Made by a program: the position numbers and the translations under genes
The notes under the pieces: generated by a model
Told to the model about the DNA's origin: nothing
Database searches by the model: none
The model's input: only the letters and a program-made list of their open reading frames with translations
From: Rostratula benghalensis
Lineage: Eukaryota; Chordata; Aves; Charadriiformes; Rostratulidae
Assembly (NCBI GenBank): GCA_013399305.1
Contig: VXAI01000020.1
Location: 2,259,416-2,323,415, forward strand
Direction of reading: 5' to 3'
Length of the DNA stretch: 64,000 nucleotides
Shown here: piece by piece, positions 1 to 12,200 of the stretch
Position numbering within the stretch: the stretch's first letter is position 1
Layout of the letters: each line of letters starts with the position of its first letter

Positions 1-1569
1 AATTTTTATTATTTTTTTAAGTGTAAAACTAATTTTAAAAATTAACTACTTTACCCAATTATCTATTCACTTCAAAAGGTTTGTTTGGCTTCATTTCATA
101 GGATTTCACCTCTATGCTTCTATTTTATGATACAGCAACTGTTGCCCATGCAGGAAAATCAGCTATTTTCTTTTTAAACTTCTACGGGGCTTCTGGTTGA
201 ATGCTACCTGAACTTGTCACATAATCATTTCTCTCCATTTCCTAAATTTCAGTATTCTCTCCTTTTTTTAGAATCTAAAACCTATGGGGTTTGCCTATTT
301 TTTAAAAATCAAAATAAAGTATTTCGGCATCCTCTGTGATAAGAACCTTAGAAAAACAATGGTATTTTTGCACTGAAGTCCTTGACAATCTTTAGACAAG
401 AGTGTTTTCTCAAAAAAAAACAAACCAAAAATCAATTATTTTAAACATTCAAAAGTAGAAAACAGAAGTGGGACTATTTGCAAAAAGACACATTTTACCC
501 TGCTCTGTAGAGTGGCACATTTGCTTACTTATGTTACAACGCTGAGAAGTCAATCCCATTCGAAACAGGCAGCTCTTCCCTTCCGTGAGTCGTTCAGAGC
601 ACTGAGAGGGAAACAAAAGCCCCTGAAAAGGTAGAGCAAAATATACTGGCAAAAATCACAGCACTGCAGTAACTAAAACTCTCTCAATTCATTAGCTCCT
701 CCTTTCCACTCTTTGAACTTCTGGATCGTTTCTGTTCACCAACTCAACATGCGGTGTCAAGTCCCCCCTCTTGGGTCTTGCTTCCTACATTCTACATGTA
801 AAATGCCAAATTGACACTTTTTCACTCGTTTCCTATTGGTTGGATTTTATTTAATAGAGAATACTTAGTAAAATGAACATTTTTATCTTTCTATTTTGCC
901 TCGGTCCGGCTGTGCAATTCCTTTTTTGTTTGGGGAAAACTGGTTCTTTTTGTAATCTGTAATTTTAGCAGGAATACTTTCACGTGGAGCTATCTCCTCT
1001 CAAGTTGTTCTTCTGGCATAGTATCAGAGGAATAAGGTAATTTTTGTCACCACCAATTAAAAACTTTTACGAAACAGGACTGTTATAAAACAATTAAACC
1101 TTGCAAATGCAGTAGTCTCTAGGAGGGAAACCCTGGAGGAGATTCTGCTTATTAAAATTGCAATTTTAGTTTCCATTAAAAAGGAGAATAAGACAACAGA
1201 AGATGGGCTGGCAAGACAAATTATTTCTTAATGTCAGTTGAGCTTATTTCAAATGAGATAACGTATCTACACCAGGTTGGGTTCAACACATTTTTGCCTC
1301 CTCAACTCATTTATCTAATTCAGTCATCTTGATTATAGCCTCGTGGACCTTCATTTCCAGAGGAAGAATTTTGTAACAAACAACCTACACAACATGCTGA
1401 TTACTGAACAGTTAATTCTAATTAACTTGGCTATGGCAAGAGAATTTTGATAAAGTCCTAGAATGCAAATACAGTTTGGTTATTCCGGCCAAACTTCTAT
1501 AAAATAAAAACCTACAGCAGAGTCTCCAGATGAGACATCACAGTGATAGGGTTCTAATTTAAAGAAACA
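1..1569. other. SS18 3' flank, AT-rich, no gene seen
   Basis: No exon, RNA gene or recognisable repeat was found. The short open frames on both strands have no SS18-like or other recognised content. It could contain more 3' UTR if a distal polyA site (846-851 or 5-10) is used. Confidence 0.5.
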
Positions 1570-3268
1570 AATGAGAAAATTAAAATCACAAATAATTTAT
1601 TCTTCCATTAGAATTGATGGAGTACAGTTTTAAATAGCAATGAAGTACACAGTGGTGGAAAATTGGCACAGAACCTACAAGCATTTCATTCATAATAATG
1701 TTCCTCATGCCATATCTGTTCAAACCTTGATGTGTATTTTCTATTGACTTTAAGAAAACTGCTTTCCCTTTAAAAACAATGAACAAGTTGAAAATCTTGT
1801 CTTCCATGTATAAAGTCATACATATTATGAACACTAGCTCTTTTTCTTTCCCCCACCCCTCCAACATGATCACAAACTGGAAAAAAAAAATAATTATTTT
1901 ACTCCTGGGCTAATTTTAAGCTTTTTCCTTTATAAAAGTTGCCAGGAATTCTTGAATGCATATATTCCTGCACAACAGAATATCCATTTATTTATCTGAT
2001 ATACAATTGCAGGACAGTCTCAAACCCAATTTTTTTTGTGTGTGTGTACTACACTATTGATCGAGGTGCTGCCTCTATCTCACATGCAACACTACAAGCA
2101 TTAATGCAGTTCAAAACAAAATTTGGCGTTTACCTCACCAACAGGTTTTAGATTTGATGTTATAAAACATCCCTTGGTCTCATATTAACCAATAAGGAAA
2201 ATGGACACACCCACAAATTGCCCCCTTCCTAAAGATATTAACTCCCAGTTAGGAAAGTTTATATAGGCTTTACAAAGTCTTCTAGGCTATTTTGATACAT
2301 ACAAATTTTTCAACTAAAGGTTAAAATACACTTATACAATACAGTCCTGTCCTCCATAATCTTTTTCGAGCTCTTTGCATATTCAAGCCAAGTAAAATTA
2401 ACACTTGTCATTTTCTTTGTTATTGCAATTATTAAGAGGGATTACAGCTTGCTTATGCAAAGCTGTGACTAAACACTTGAGAAATAAAACCCAAACATTT
2501 ATCTTGTTACCCAAAAAATGTCGCAGAAAATTATCAAACTATGTTAAGAAACAATTTTTACAAAAATGCTTCACTCAGAAAAATTGGAAAGCTTAAAAAA
2601 TTAATCTTTCTTTGCACAACAGTATAATATACCGTCCTTACACGTGTTCCCATTCAGACAACTGGGATTTTTACTCTTTGTACATGAACCTATCAGTGAT
2701 GTGTGATGCTCTCCATCTTTTTTCACTCTTATCTTTATTGTACACCATTTCGAGACTTACACAATCAAGCACTTATGCCCCAACCCATCTTTAACAGTAG
2801 ATTTCTTGTCTGCCCAGAGAGTAGTGTACTGTCTTGCATATTCACCACATGAAAAACATAATATACAAAATATTGCTGCTGTAAAAAGTGTGCATTTCCC
2901 CTTTCCCCTTACAAAAAAAATCTGTGGAAAAAATATTAAATTCCCATAACCTTCACAAACATACAAAGCTGTTTGCACCTTTCAGTCTGTAACAGTCTAT
3001 TTGACATACAGTTCTCAACTCACTGCAAATTGTTATGTCACTTATTTTCTGTCCAATATTGCCATCTAGAGTAGAGATGTGAAATCAGTTTCTGAGAATC
3101 TACAGTCTTTAACAATTAACCCATAAAGACTGTATACCATAAAACAGCCACAGGATTTTTCCAAAAGCTAGATGGAATGGGAGGTTCTCATCTCAGGAAG
3201 ATGTCCACAGTGCTGAGGAGACAATATGGCTGCTAACAGATACTGCCTACCGGAATGTGAGTACTTTT
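1570..3268 (-). other. SS18: SS18 3' untranslated region (probable)
   Basis: AT-rich sequence follows the TGA without any coding signal. Minus-strand AATAAA hexamers occur at 2739-2734, 1992-1987 and 1601-1596. The last would give a 3' UTR near 1.7 kb. Which site is used cannot be decided from sequence. Confidence 0.6.
1596..1601 (-). terminator. SS18: Candidate distal polyadenylation signal AATAAA
   Basis: On the minus strand AATAAA is followed by a U/G-containing stretch (TTATTTGTGATTTTAA), a plausible cleavage region. Alternative hexamers lie at 1987-1992 and 2734-2739 (proximal) and at 846-851 and 5-10 (further downstream). Confidence 0.4.
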
Positions 3269-3295
3269 TCACTGTTGATAGTTTCCATACTGACC
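3269..3295 (-). CDS. SS18: SS18 terminal coding exon 11 (residues 411-418 plus stop)
   Basis: Only 27 coding nucleotides remain: GQYGNYQQ then TGA at 3271-3269. The acceptor is a strong T-rich tract, TTATTTTTTAG. It is too short to be called by an ORF finder and is recognised from the conserved SS18 C-terminus. The rest of this exon is 3' UTR. Confidence 0.93.
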   Translation of the reverse strand, partial: GQYGNYQQ

Positions 3296-6200
3296 CTAAA
3301 AAATAAATTCAAAATACATAATTAGACCAAAAGGCATATTTTCATGTATTAAAAGCTGGAAACAGAAAACCATCCAAATAAACTATGATGTTAAAAGGTG
3401 GAAACAAATAACAATAAATGATAAACCAATATGAGCCTCATATCTCTGCAAATCATTTGTGTTTTATCGTAAAAGTAAGACTGATGTTATGGATTTAAAG
3501 CCAGGAACCTGATGTCATTAGAAGAGTATATAATTAAATTCAGCAGACTGCTGTGAAATTTGCAGAACACCATAAAAAAAAAAAAACAAACAAAGATGGG
3601 AATTACTTCCCACCTAACTTTGAAAATTATTTTAAAAAGACAAGGTCACCTAAATACAAAGTAATTTAGGAAAGCAACTTGCTTTCAGAGGTTCCTAAAA
3701 ATATTCATATATCAAGCATGGACTGCTACATGTATCAAGACTGAAGGCACATCACAGTGAACACAGAATTGGTCAATATATCCTATGAAAATAAATTATT
3801 CCACGGATCAAATACATAGAATTATTACCCTTTTTGATACTTTCTACTTCTTTTCATACAACATCATGTAGTGAAGTGGAGAGCAGAGGTGAAAGCACCA
3901 ATGTTACATGCTTACCATGATCCTTCACCACAGTATTCAAGGCTGGCAGAAACAAGTAGGGTGCTATGAAGTGAACGTTCTCGAGACCACAGTCCCACCA
4001 CCGTTCCATGTTAAGTACCATCACAATATGGCAGTATCTTAAACTTCCATTTTATATTGCAATGTCAGTTTTTTCCATTGTAATATGACAATGAGTCTGG
4101 AAGAAGAGTTTCAGAACAACTGCCAGATGAGAATTTAAGCACCACAATACCTATGGGAATGGCCAGTATGAAAAAGTGAAGAGATCTTCTGTAACTGAGT
4201 TTCCCAGTGGAACACAGATTGCACAAACTGAAGGAACAGAGTGTATCTACACACAGGGTTACTCACTTCTACTGACAAGAAAGCTGAAAGAAACTCAGCA
4301 AACTGAGATTAGGTTTCCTTGTCCCTACATTTGCAACAAGCAAAGCATTTTCCATTATTTGCAGGAGGACGTTATTAGGTCAATCCATGAGCATTTTGTT
4401 TATCTGTTAGAGAGTCAGAAGTAATTGCATCTGTACATTAAACTACCACACTGGAAGTTTGTTCCTTCTTCCTTCTCTTTTTTAATTTCTGTAGAAAGGA
4501 AGACATCTGTTCTCCTGTAAAAACGTGGGCTATTGTCACTTCCAAGGGAAGATTCTTCTTGAAAGTTCAACTGATCTTCTACTGACATACCAGGATTTTA
4601 GAACCTCAACTTGATCATAAGGTATGTTTAGTTACTCTCCATTTCATTTACACTGAGGAAAGTAGTAGTGTATGTTTGAATGATATTTCTTAATGATTCA
4701 TATTGCAAAGATTAGATTTTAGAGTTTAATGCCTTCTACAGGAATAAAACCTCTGCTTTGTTCTTTAATTAGAAGACAGGGTTGGGTTGGGTTTTTTACA
4801 GGAGTCCTCCATTACAGCTCCAGCCTAGAGTTTTGGTGCTTCTTGTTTGTTTGTTTGAAACTTATCTTAGTAGTGATAGGAAAGAAGCAATTGATTTTTC
4901 AAGTAGTCTCTCTCCCATGTTCAGTGTGTTCCTTTATACTGCTCAGAGAAAACCTGTGCAAAAAGGGGCTTCATGTCTCCCCACACAGCTCTACAGTTAG
5001 AGGGGAGCTCTGCAGCTGGAGAGGAGGATTCACTGCAAAGCCATAACGAAGAATGATCCACCAAGAGATTTATGAACCTCATCTTTCACATTAGTCATCC
5101 ACCATGAGGCTATTAAACAGATCACCCTAAATTTTAAGGTCTAAAAACATCGTCCAGAGAGTCTCACTTTGCCAAATTACATTAAAACTTTGCAAACTCA
5201 GAAGAGAATGACTAATCACATGTCTAGACAAATGATTCTAGGTAACTCAGCTGGAAATAGGATACATGACAACTGTATATACACACCTAAAGATCATGTC
5301 CTTAAATACATGTTTAAACATCTGCAAGAAACAAAGATTATCAAATGAGTATGTAAGAATCACAACTTTCTCATCAAATTAAAGAATACCTGGTCATATC
5401 CATAAGGCCTCTGCTGCGGTGGCTGTGGTGGCCCAGGCTGTGTGGGTCTGTATCCCCCATACTGCTGGCCTTGTCCTTGTGGATAATTGGGATATTGAGG
5501 TCCTGGACCACTCTGGGAGGGACCTAGACATCATTAAAATGTAAAGGAAGAGAAGAAAAAAATAGATTGCTTAAGACATTAGGAAGAAGATAACAGTAAA
5601 AGTGTAGAATTTTACAACTGGGCAGGGCTAAGAAGTATCACCACTTCGGTAATTAGTGTAATTAGGCATTTTCCTATCTAAAAAAATACCAGGGATCAGT
5701 GGTCCTCCTCTCACCCTGGGAATCACCTTAGCTGTCAGGGCCTATGCTTCAACCACAGAAGCATTTACCTTAATTTATATATTCATAATTTATCACCAAT
5801 GCACATGGTTCCACACACAGGGAAGAACAAGGCAAGAAATGACAAGCCATCAACATGAGCACGTCCCAGGATTTCAGGAGGCACACTCTCCTGCTGCTGT
5901 ACACCGTGCTACTTCCAAAACTCTGCAATGCCAGGAGCAGCTGCGTTTACCATTTGGACCTTTTCAAGAGACCAGAGCACTGCACTGCCAAAAACTCAGT
6001 TCTCACACCACAGCAGGCAACTGTAAATGGGACGCTGGGCAAGCAAGTCACATGCAAAAACATAGGATGTTAGGATGTGACAACCAGTAAATGCTATTGT
6101 GGGGTGGAAAAAAAAAAAAACAACTCCTCTGGTCCATCTTAACTTTTCAGGAAAAGAATAGGGAAAAAACCAAGAACCAAACCCAACTTTGGCTCCAGTC

Positions 6201-9200
6201 TTTTTTTGGTTGTAAAAGGAAGCAGTTCTTCTGTCAATACAATCTCTTTCTGCATGTTACTACCATCAGGCAGCACAGCCATATTTCAAACAACATTAAC
6301 CTCATCCCTTCCTCCCCTGGGCTAGACAGTGTCCTATGTTTTTCAGTAACACTCCAGATGGATCTTTTGCAGTGGATCTAAGTTCACTTTTTTAACACCA
6401 CCCCTTGAAAACGGGCAATCGGGAAGAATTGCAACTCTTTTAGAAGTGCTTTCTTTCAAAAAAGCCCCAATTTTGTGAATTATTTTTTTTCCTCAGAAGA
6501 AACAAATGTGCTTTAGCAATAGCAAAATTCAGTTCTAGAGATGGTAAGTCTTAGGCAAAGGAACTGGACATTAAGGTAACATCAGCTTGTAACTCTTGCA
6601 GTAATTCTGAATCTATGAGAAAGACCTGGAGAAGAAAAACTCTATAGATTATCACCATTCTCCTCAGGCCCCAAATCCCCTTGAACTCTGCAGCTTCAGC
6701 TTTCTACAGTGGAACAAAACCTTAAGGATTGATGATAATGACTGGGACACTGATTTATTTTTGCAAATTAGAAGGCAATTAAATATTAAATCGAGCAAGG
6801 ATACTACATCCTAAGAAGTGCTGCATTCATCTGACAAATGAAACTTGGTTTTATTTATTCATGGTAATTCTTTGTATTTGAATTCTAAATAGTCAGTGAT
6901 AGAATTTATTAAATGAAACTTCAATATCTAGCTCTGCTAAAAATAGAAATTGAGAAGTATGCTATTTGGGTTTACAAATTACAGCAGCTAAGTCGCTCCA
7001 ACAGACTTCTTCATGCCCTTCCTCTAGTACTTCTTAACCTAAACTTTCAGAATAAGTCAGATTTTATTTCTTTACCTACAACATTTAGAATAGTGAGCTA
7101 GATGGACCTTCACTCTGCTTTCATTCTGTTCCTGTGTTATGTTTAGCAGAATATAAGTGCATGAATATTATTTTAGAACTCTCAATTCATCCGTAACAAA
7201 GGAGAAAACTTGCCAAATCTCAGTGAGTCCTCTGAAAACTTAACTGTCTCGACATAACTGGATTTAATGTGAATCTATCATTTATCTATATGGCAAAGTT
7301 GGCCGTGCACTTCCTCATAACACCAAAAATTTTATCATTTAAACCTGCAGCAGTGTTAAATACATAGGTTTCAGAGATTCCTTCTTCTGCGATAAATACA
7401 CACAGCTTTAAAATACAGAATCACAGCATTGTTACGGTTGGAAAGGACCTCTGAGATTTACCAGTCCAACCATACACAAAAACACAACCCACAGCCTACA
7501 ATCTTGCCCACTAGAGTATGCCCTGAAGTGCCACATCTACATGGCTCTTGAATACCTCCAGGGACGGTGACGTGACCACTTCCCTGGGCAGGACGTTCCA
7601 GCACTCTTTCAGGAAAGTAATTCTTCCTAGTATCTGGTCTAAACCTCCACTGCTGCAACCAGACCATTTCCTCTGGTCCTGTCATTATGCACTTGGAAGA
7701 AGAGGCCAGCACCCACCTCTCTACAACCTCCTTTCAAGCAGTTGCAGAGGGCAACTTTAACTTGCTTGTGCAAGCAAGCAAAACTTAGCAGTATTTTCTG
7801 TATGATCTGCTGACCTGCAGTTTTCGGAAGTAATACACAAAAATTACATATTACTACTTTAGTAGTGGTTTCCTGTTCAGAAGGGTTTCCTTGAATCCAA
7901 GCACCACATTATCTCACTTGTGGCAGAGGTGTGGAACTAGATGATCTTTAAGGTCCCTTCCAATTCTAACCATTGTGTAATTTCTGCCATACATAGTACA
8001 AGGCGGTTTGTACTAACAGTGCAATTCTGTAAACAAACCCTCTTGAAATCTTCATTGGCAATGCTTCTATTAATTTTCTTACAAGAATTTTAAAAGAATG
8101 ATTAATGTATGTTGGATATAATTTTAAACTATTTTTCTAAAGATCTTGTTCTAAATGGCAAATCCAGGGATGAAAGGGTATAAATGGCTCTCGGCCATCA
8201 TTCTGTCCTCCTGAGTCTGTCTTCACCTACAGAGGACAGAAAATACCAGAGTCCTTCTAAATTACAGTCACCTGTTATCATGTTCTCTAGCCACCCTAGA
8301 AATGCTATCTTGTCCTAAATTGCCTTCTACACCTTCTTGCTTTGGCCCAGTGAAATTGCAGGCACAGTGTTCTTTTTGCAGGAGCCTGGACATTCAACCC
8401 AGTAAAACAGGGATGGACTAACATGAGGATCTCCCTCGGTCTTTTCTGTGATTGCTGTCTGTGTCTTCATGTTCTTACCATAACCCTGCTGTTGTCCTGG
8501 ATAGCCTTGCTGGCCTGGGTATTGCTGCTGTTGTGGTGGATAACCCTGCTGTTGGGGTGGTCCTTGATATGCATCTTGCTGCTGACCATATTGCGAGTTC
8601 CCTGTAAGATGATTGCAAGAAAGCAAAAACTTATAAAGATACCTACTTCATTAATAATTTTTTTCCTTCTAAGATGCACAGCCAACAACACAAGAACAAA
8701 ATGAAAATGCAATATTGATTTCAAAAACTGAACGAAACAAAGAAAACTCAAACCAAACAGAAGGAACTCGGCCAAACGAACTGCAGTTAAAGCCAATTTT
8801 GCAAAGTTGAACTGCAGCATTTTCAGCATCTCTGCCAAACGAGCAAAACATTTACTGGAACATCACAGTCATAAGATCATGACTATGCTAAATAAAATAA
8901 AAAAAAAAAAAAAAAAGACAAAATTAAGGACAGCTACAAGAGCACAGACTAGCTACACAAGATCAGCAAGCTGTTTCCTAACGGCACTATATTTATACAA
9001 AATAGATACACACACAAAAAGATATACAACTGAACCAACAAACTGATGTTTAAATAAAAATTTCCATTGAGATAAAAAAAAAAAATCTCTAGTGTTTTAG
9101 TCATTTTACTGTTGTTAGAAATGGCAAATTGTGGTTATATATTTTAGGTGTTTGCAAGAAATTATTCTGAATGCTTCAGGTTCCCTGCAGTTTTCAAGAC

Positions 9201-12200
9201 AGCCAGCAACTAGTATTCTACAAGAGCTTTGCATGGGTATAAGTCGTGTTGGGCAGGAGGTTTTGTTCCCGTTGCGGGTGGGGGAGGAAAGGGAATGTAT
9301 GTGCATATGTGTGTGAAGGTATATAGATACCTCCTTCGTAGTAATGTTGTGAGGAATCCTCATAAGGCCTATCGTAGCCTTGTTCAGGATACGACGGTTG
9401 CTGATAACCGTAATCATTATGACCTACATCAATTCGACAAGAGACAGGAAGAAACGTTAATGGCCTCTGAGTGAAAACCCTAAAATATTTCATTTCTCAG
9501 AAAAATGAAAAAAAAATTTCAACTGGATATACATGGAAAAGAATTTTCAATTGTATTAGCCAACGACTTATTAATAGGATTTCCTTTCATATTGAATTAA
9601 CATGTGACAGGAAAAAATAAAAAAGGCTTAATGCAGTAGTTTTAGCAACATCACAGCAAGGGATGGTCTCAACCTTCTGATAATCCTTGTTGGGAGGGGG
9701 GAAAAAAAAACCCGTACTTTATCTTTCACTCAAAAAAAAATGAAAGCATTTAGGCCTTTCACATGTAAATAACCTGAATTAAATTAGAATGAACAAAGAA
9801 AGCAATTATCATACTTTGTCTAACACCTGTTCTGCTGATCTCCAATTCAAAAGCATATGCTAAAAGCAGTGTGAAATATAACAAATAAAGCTCAATGAAG
9901 TTACAAACCACAGTCTACATTAAATTTTGCTTTTAAGTGACAGAAAAATAACATTCTTAAGGTTTTCCCTACAAACAGAATTCCTACAAGTCATAAGAAA
10001 ACTCTTCCTCTTACATTCCAGTCCTGAGTGGGATCGTTACAAACAAACCTTCCTTTTCAGTGACTACAGGCATCTATGATAAAGAAACCAACAAATGCAG
10101 TACGCACCCCACCTGTTGTTTCTAGAACAAATGTATTTTGTCTAACAGATGACCAAAATACATCTGATCGCTAATGCAGTCAAGAAAACAAGCCAAGAAT
10201 ATTTTTTTTAAAATTTGAAATTAAATTATACAAATTATGTAAGTCTGGAATAAAAGCAAGGAAAGAAAAAACCAGTTCTAAAACTAAGTGGTCTTTGTAA
10301 TTAGTTCTGTATCATACATCATTGATTAAATCCAATATAACCATTAAAAAAAAAGTCTTACATTTTCTTTATGTTCTACGTAAGAGCAATAATGAAGTAA
10401 TGGTAAGGAATGAATCTTTAGAAGGAAGAGGTTTTAGAGAAGTAATCTGTGCTGCCACAGAGTCCTTGATGGTAACATCAAATTGTCCTTAACACAGTAC
10501 ATTGCCTGTAACCATGTAAAGTTCACCTGTAAAATGTAACAGTTCCAAAATGAAAGCTAAAGAATTATAAATTAATGCAACTTGTAATGCAATCAAATAG
10601 CTTGTATCCTTTTATTTGCAATGAGTAGCTGCTTTGGCAATTACAGAGTTTTGCTCTGGATACATTTTTAAAACCTTAACATCTACCACATTCCTGGTAG
10701 AATATGGTCAGAAGACACCATTAAGTTGCACACCCAGTGACCACATAATCGGGAGTCAGGATCTTTGTTCTCCAACTCCCTGCTCAGCCTGAAAGCAGGT
10801 TAATAGCAACTTTTCTAACTTATAAGACAAACCAATAGCCTTTGGCATTCTAAATTCCAAGAGGCAGAAGGACAGATGTATGAAATTCAAAGTTCCAGTC
10901 TTGTCTTGAAAGCACAGGGGGGACTTCTAAAGAGGATTCACAATTAACAATCTCCTCAGGGCAGGGACCATTTTATGTCTTCATAAAAATTAAACTAAAG
11001 GCCCATACCATAGCAGCAATAACGCATAAGGTAAAAATTAGAATGTGTACAGAAAAAGCACATCTTTTTAGCAAGCTTTTCCACTTCAATAAAATCTTTA
11101 ATAACAGGATATTGCCCCCTCTCTTATTTGTAATAAAGTTACAATGTTTTAATTCATATCAATTATACTATATATGCTAAGTAACCCTCCATACTTTTAG
11201 ATAAACCAATTATGAAACTTCATGTTGAAATATTAAAACTGTTGTTAAGAGTTTCAAATGGGAGGATTACAAATTACATGCTTTGAGTAAATTGTAAAAT
11301 TAACTAATCACAGTAACTTAAACTGTAGTAACAATTCTGAATTTGGAAGGTTTTGTAAATGTGATGTCCAATTACTATTCTCGCCTCATTCCCTAATTTT
11401 GGGCATATAACTACATTAGTATTGGGCAGGTATAGAAAATGGGAAAGTTAACATTTATGAGAGATTACCATCAGGGTAATATTGCTGGTTCATGCCTTCT
11501 GGAGGACCTTGTCCACCATGACTGTATTGGTCCCCATAATAGTCTTCCTGGCCTGAGTACTGCTGTGGTGGGCCTGAAAAACCACAACCAGTCAATATGT
11601 AAATAACTTGTTTTCTCTGTTATAAAGCCTGCTAATTTCTGATCTTAGTATGAGAAATAGTTCTCAAATGTACTCCCCACCCATATCGTTGCATTTCAGA
11701 CAACATATGTAATCTGGTTTACTTAATAAAAAAATAATAAAAATGTATCTATATATATATACACACACACACACACAGAGTTGTCTGGCTGCACTAGATT
11801 GAGCACGTATGTATCAAACATCAGTTTTGAGCTCATTTTAGGAACGTGTATAACAGACTAAGGTGTTCATAATAAAGTTACTCCTTTTCTAAAAGGACTG
11901 GCAAAAAAAAAAAAAAAACCCAAAAAAAAAAGAAAAAGGAAAAAAGAGAAGCAAGATTGTGAGTTTGTGGAACATTGTTCCTTTTTCGTAACTGAGCAAA
12001 TTCAGAACCGAGCAGGCACTCTGTTCCTTTTCTGTACCTATCATTTAAATATCAAAACAGAATTCTGCATCAGCGTATCTGCGATGCATATTTTTAGATA
12101 CTTTTTGTCAGAAAACTCAAAACAGAAGAGATACTTGTCTTCATGTTTCATGGTGATACCAGTAATCTGTTGCGGCAAGAACCACCCTTAACAGGGTAAC

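Larger units (their letters stand above)
5524..8478 (-). other. SS18: SS18 intron 9
   Basis: This 2.95 kb intron has GT-AG borders. It holds a minus-oriented CR1 fragment at 7415-7755 and a short plus-oriented CR1 tail at 7925-7981. Nothing else was recognised. Confidence 0.85.

Noticed and set aside
8327..8478. Extension of SS18 exon 9 frame into intron 9
   Set aside because: A strong donor GTAAGAAC ends the exon and exon 10 continues the known protein. The extension is intron read-through.
9424..9493. Open frame running upstream of exon 8 (MKYFRVF...)
   Set aside because: It reads through the intron 7 acceptor; the SS18 sequence starts exactly at the AG.
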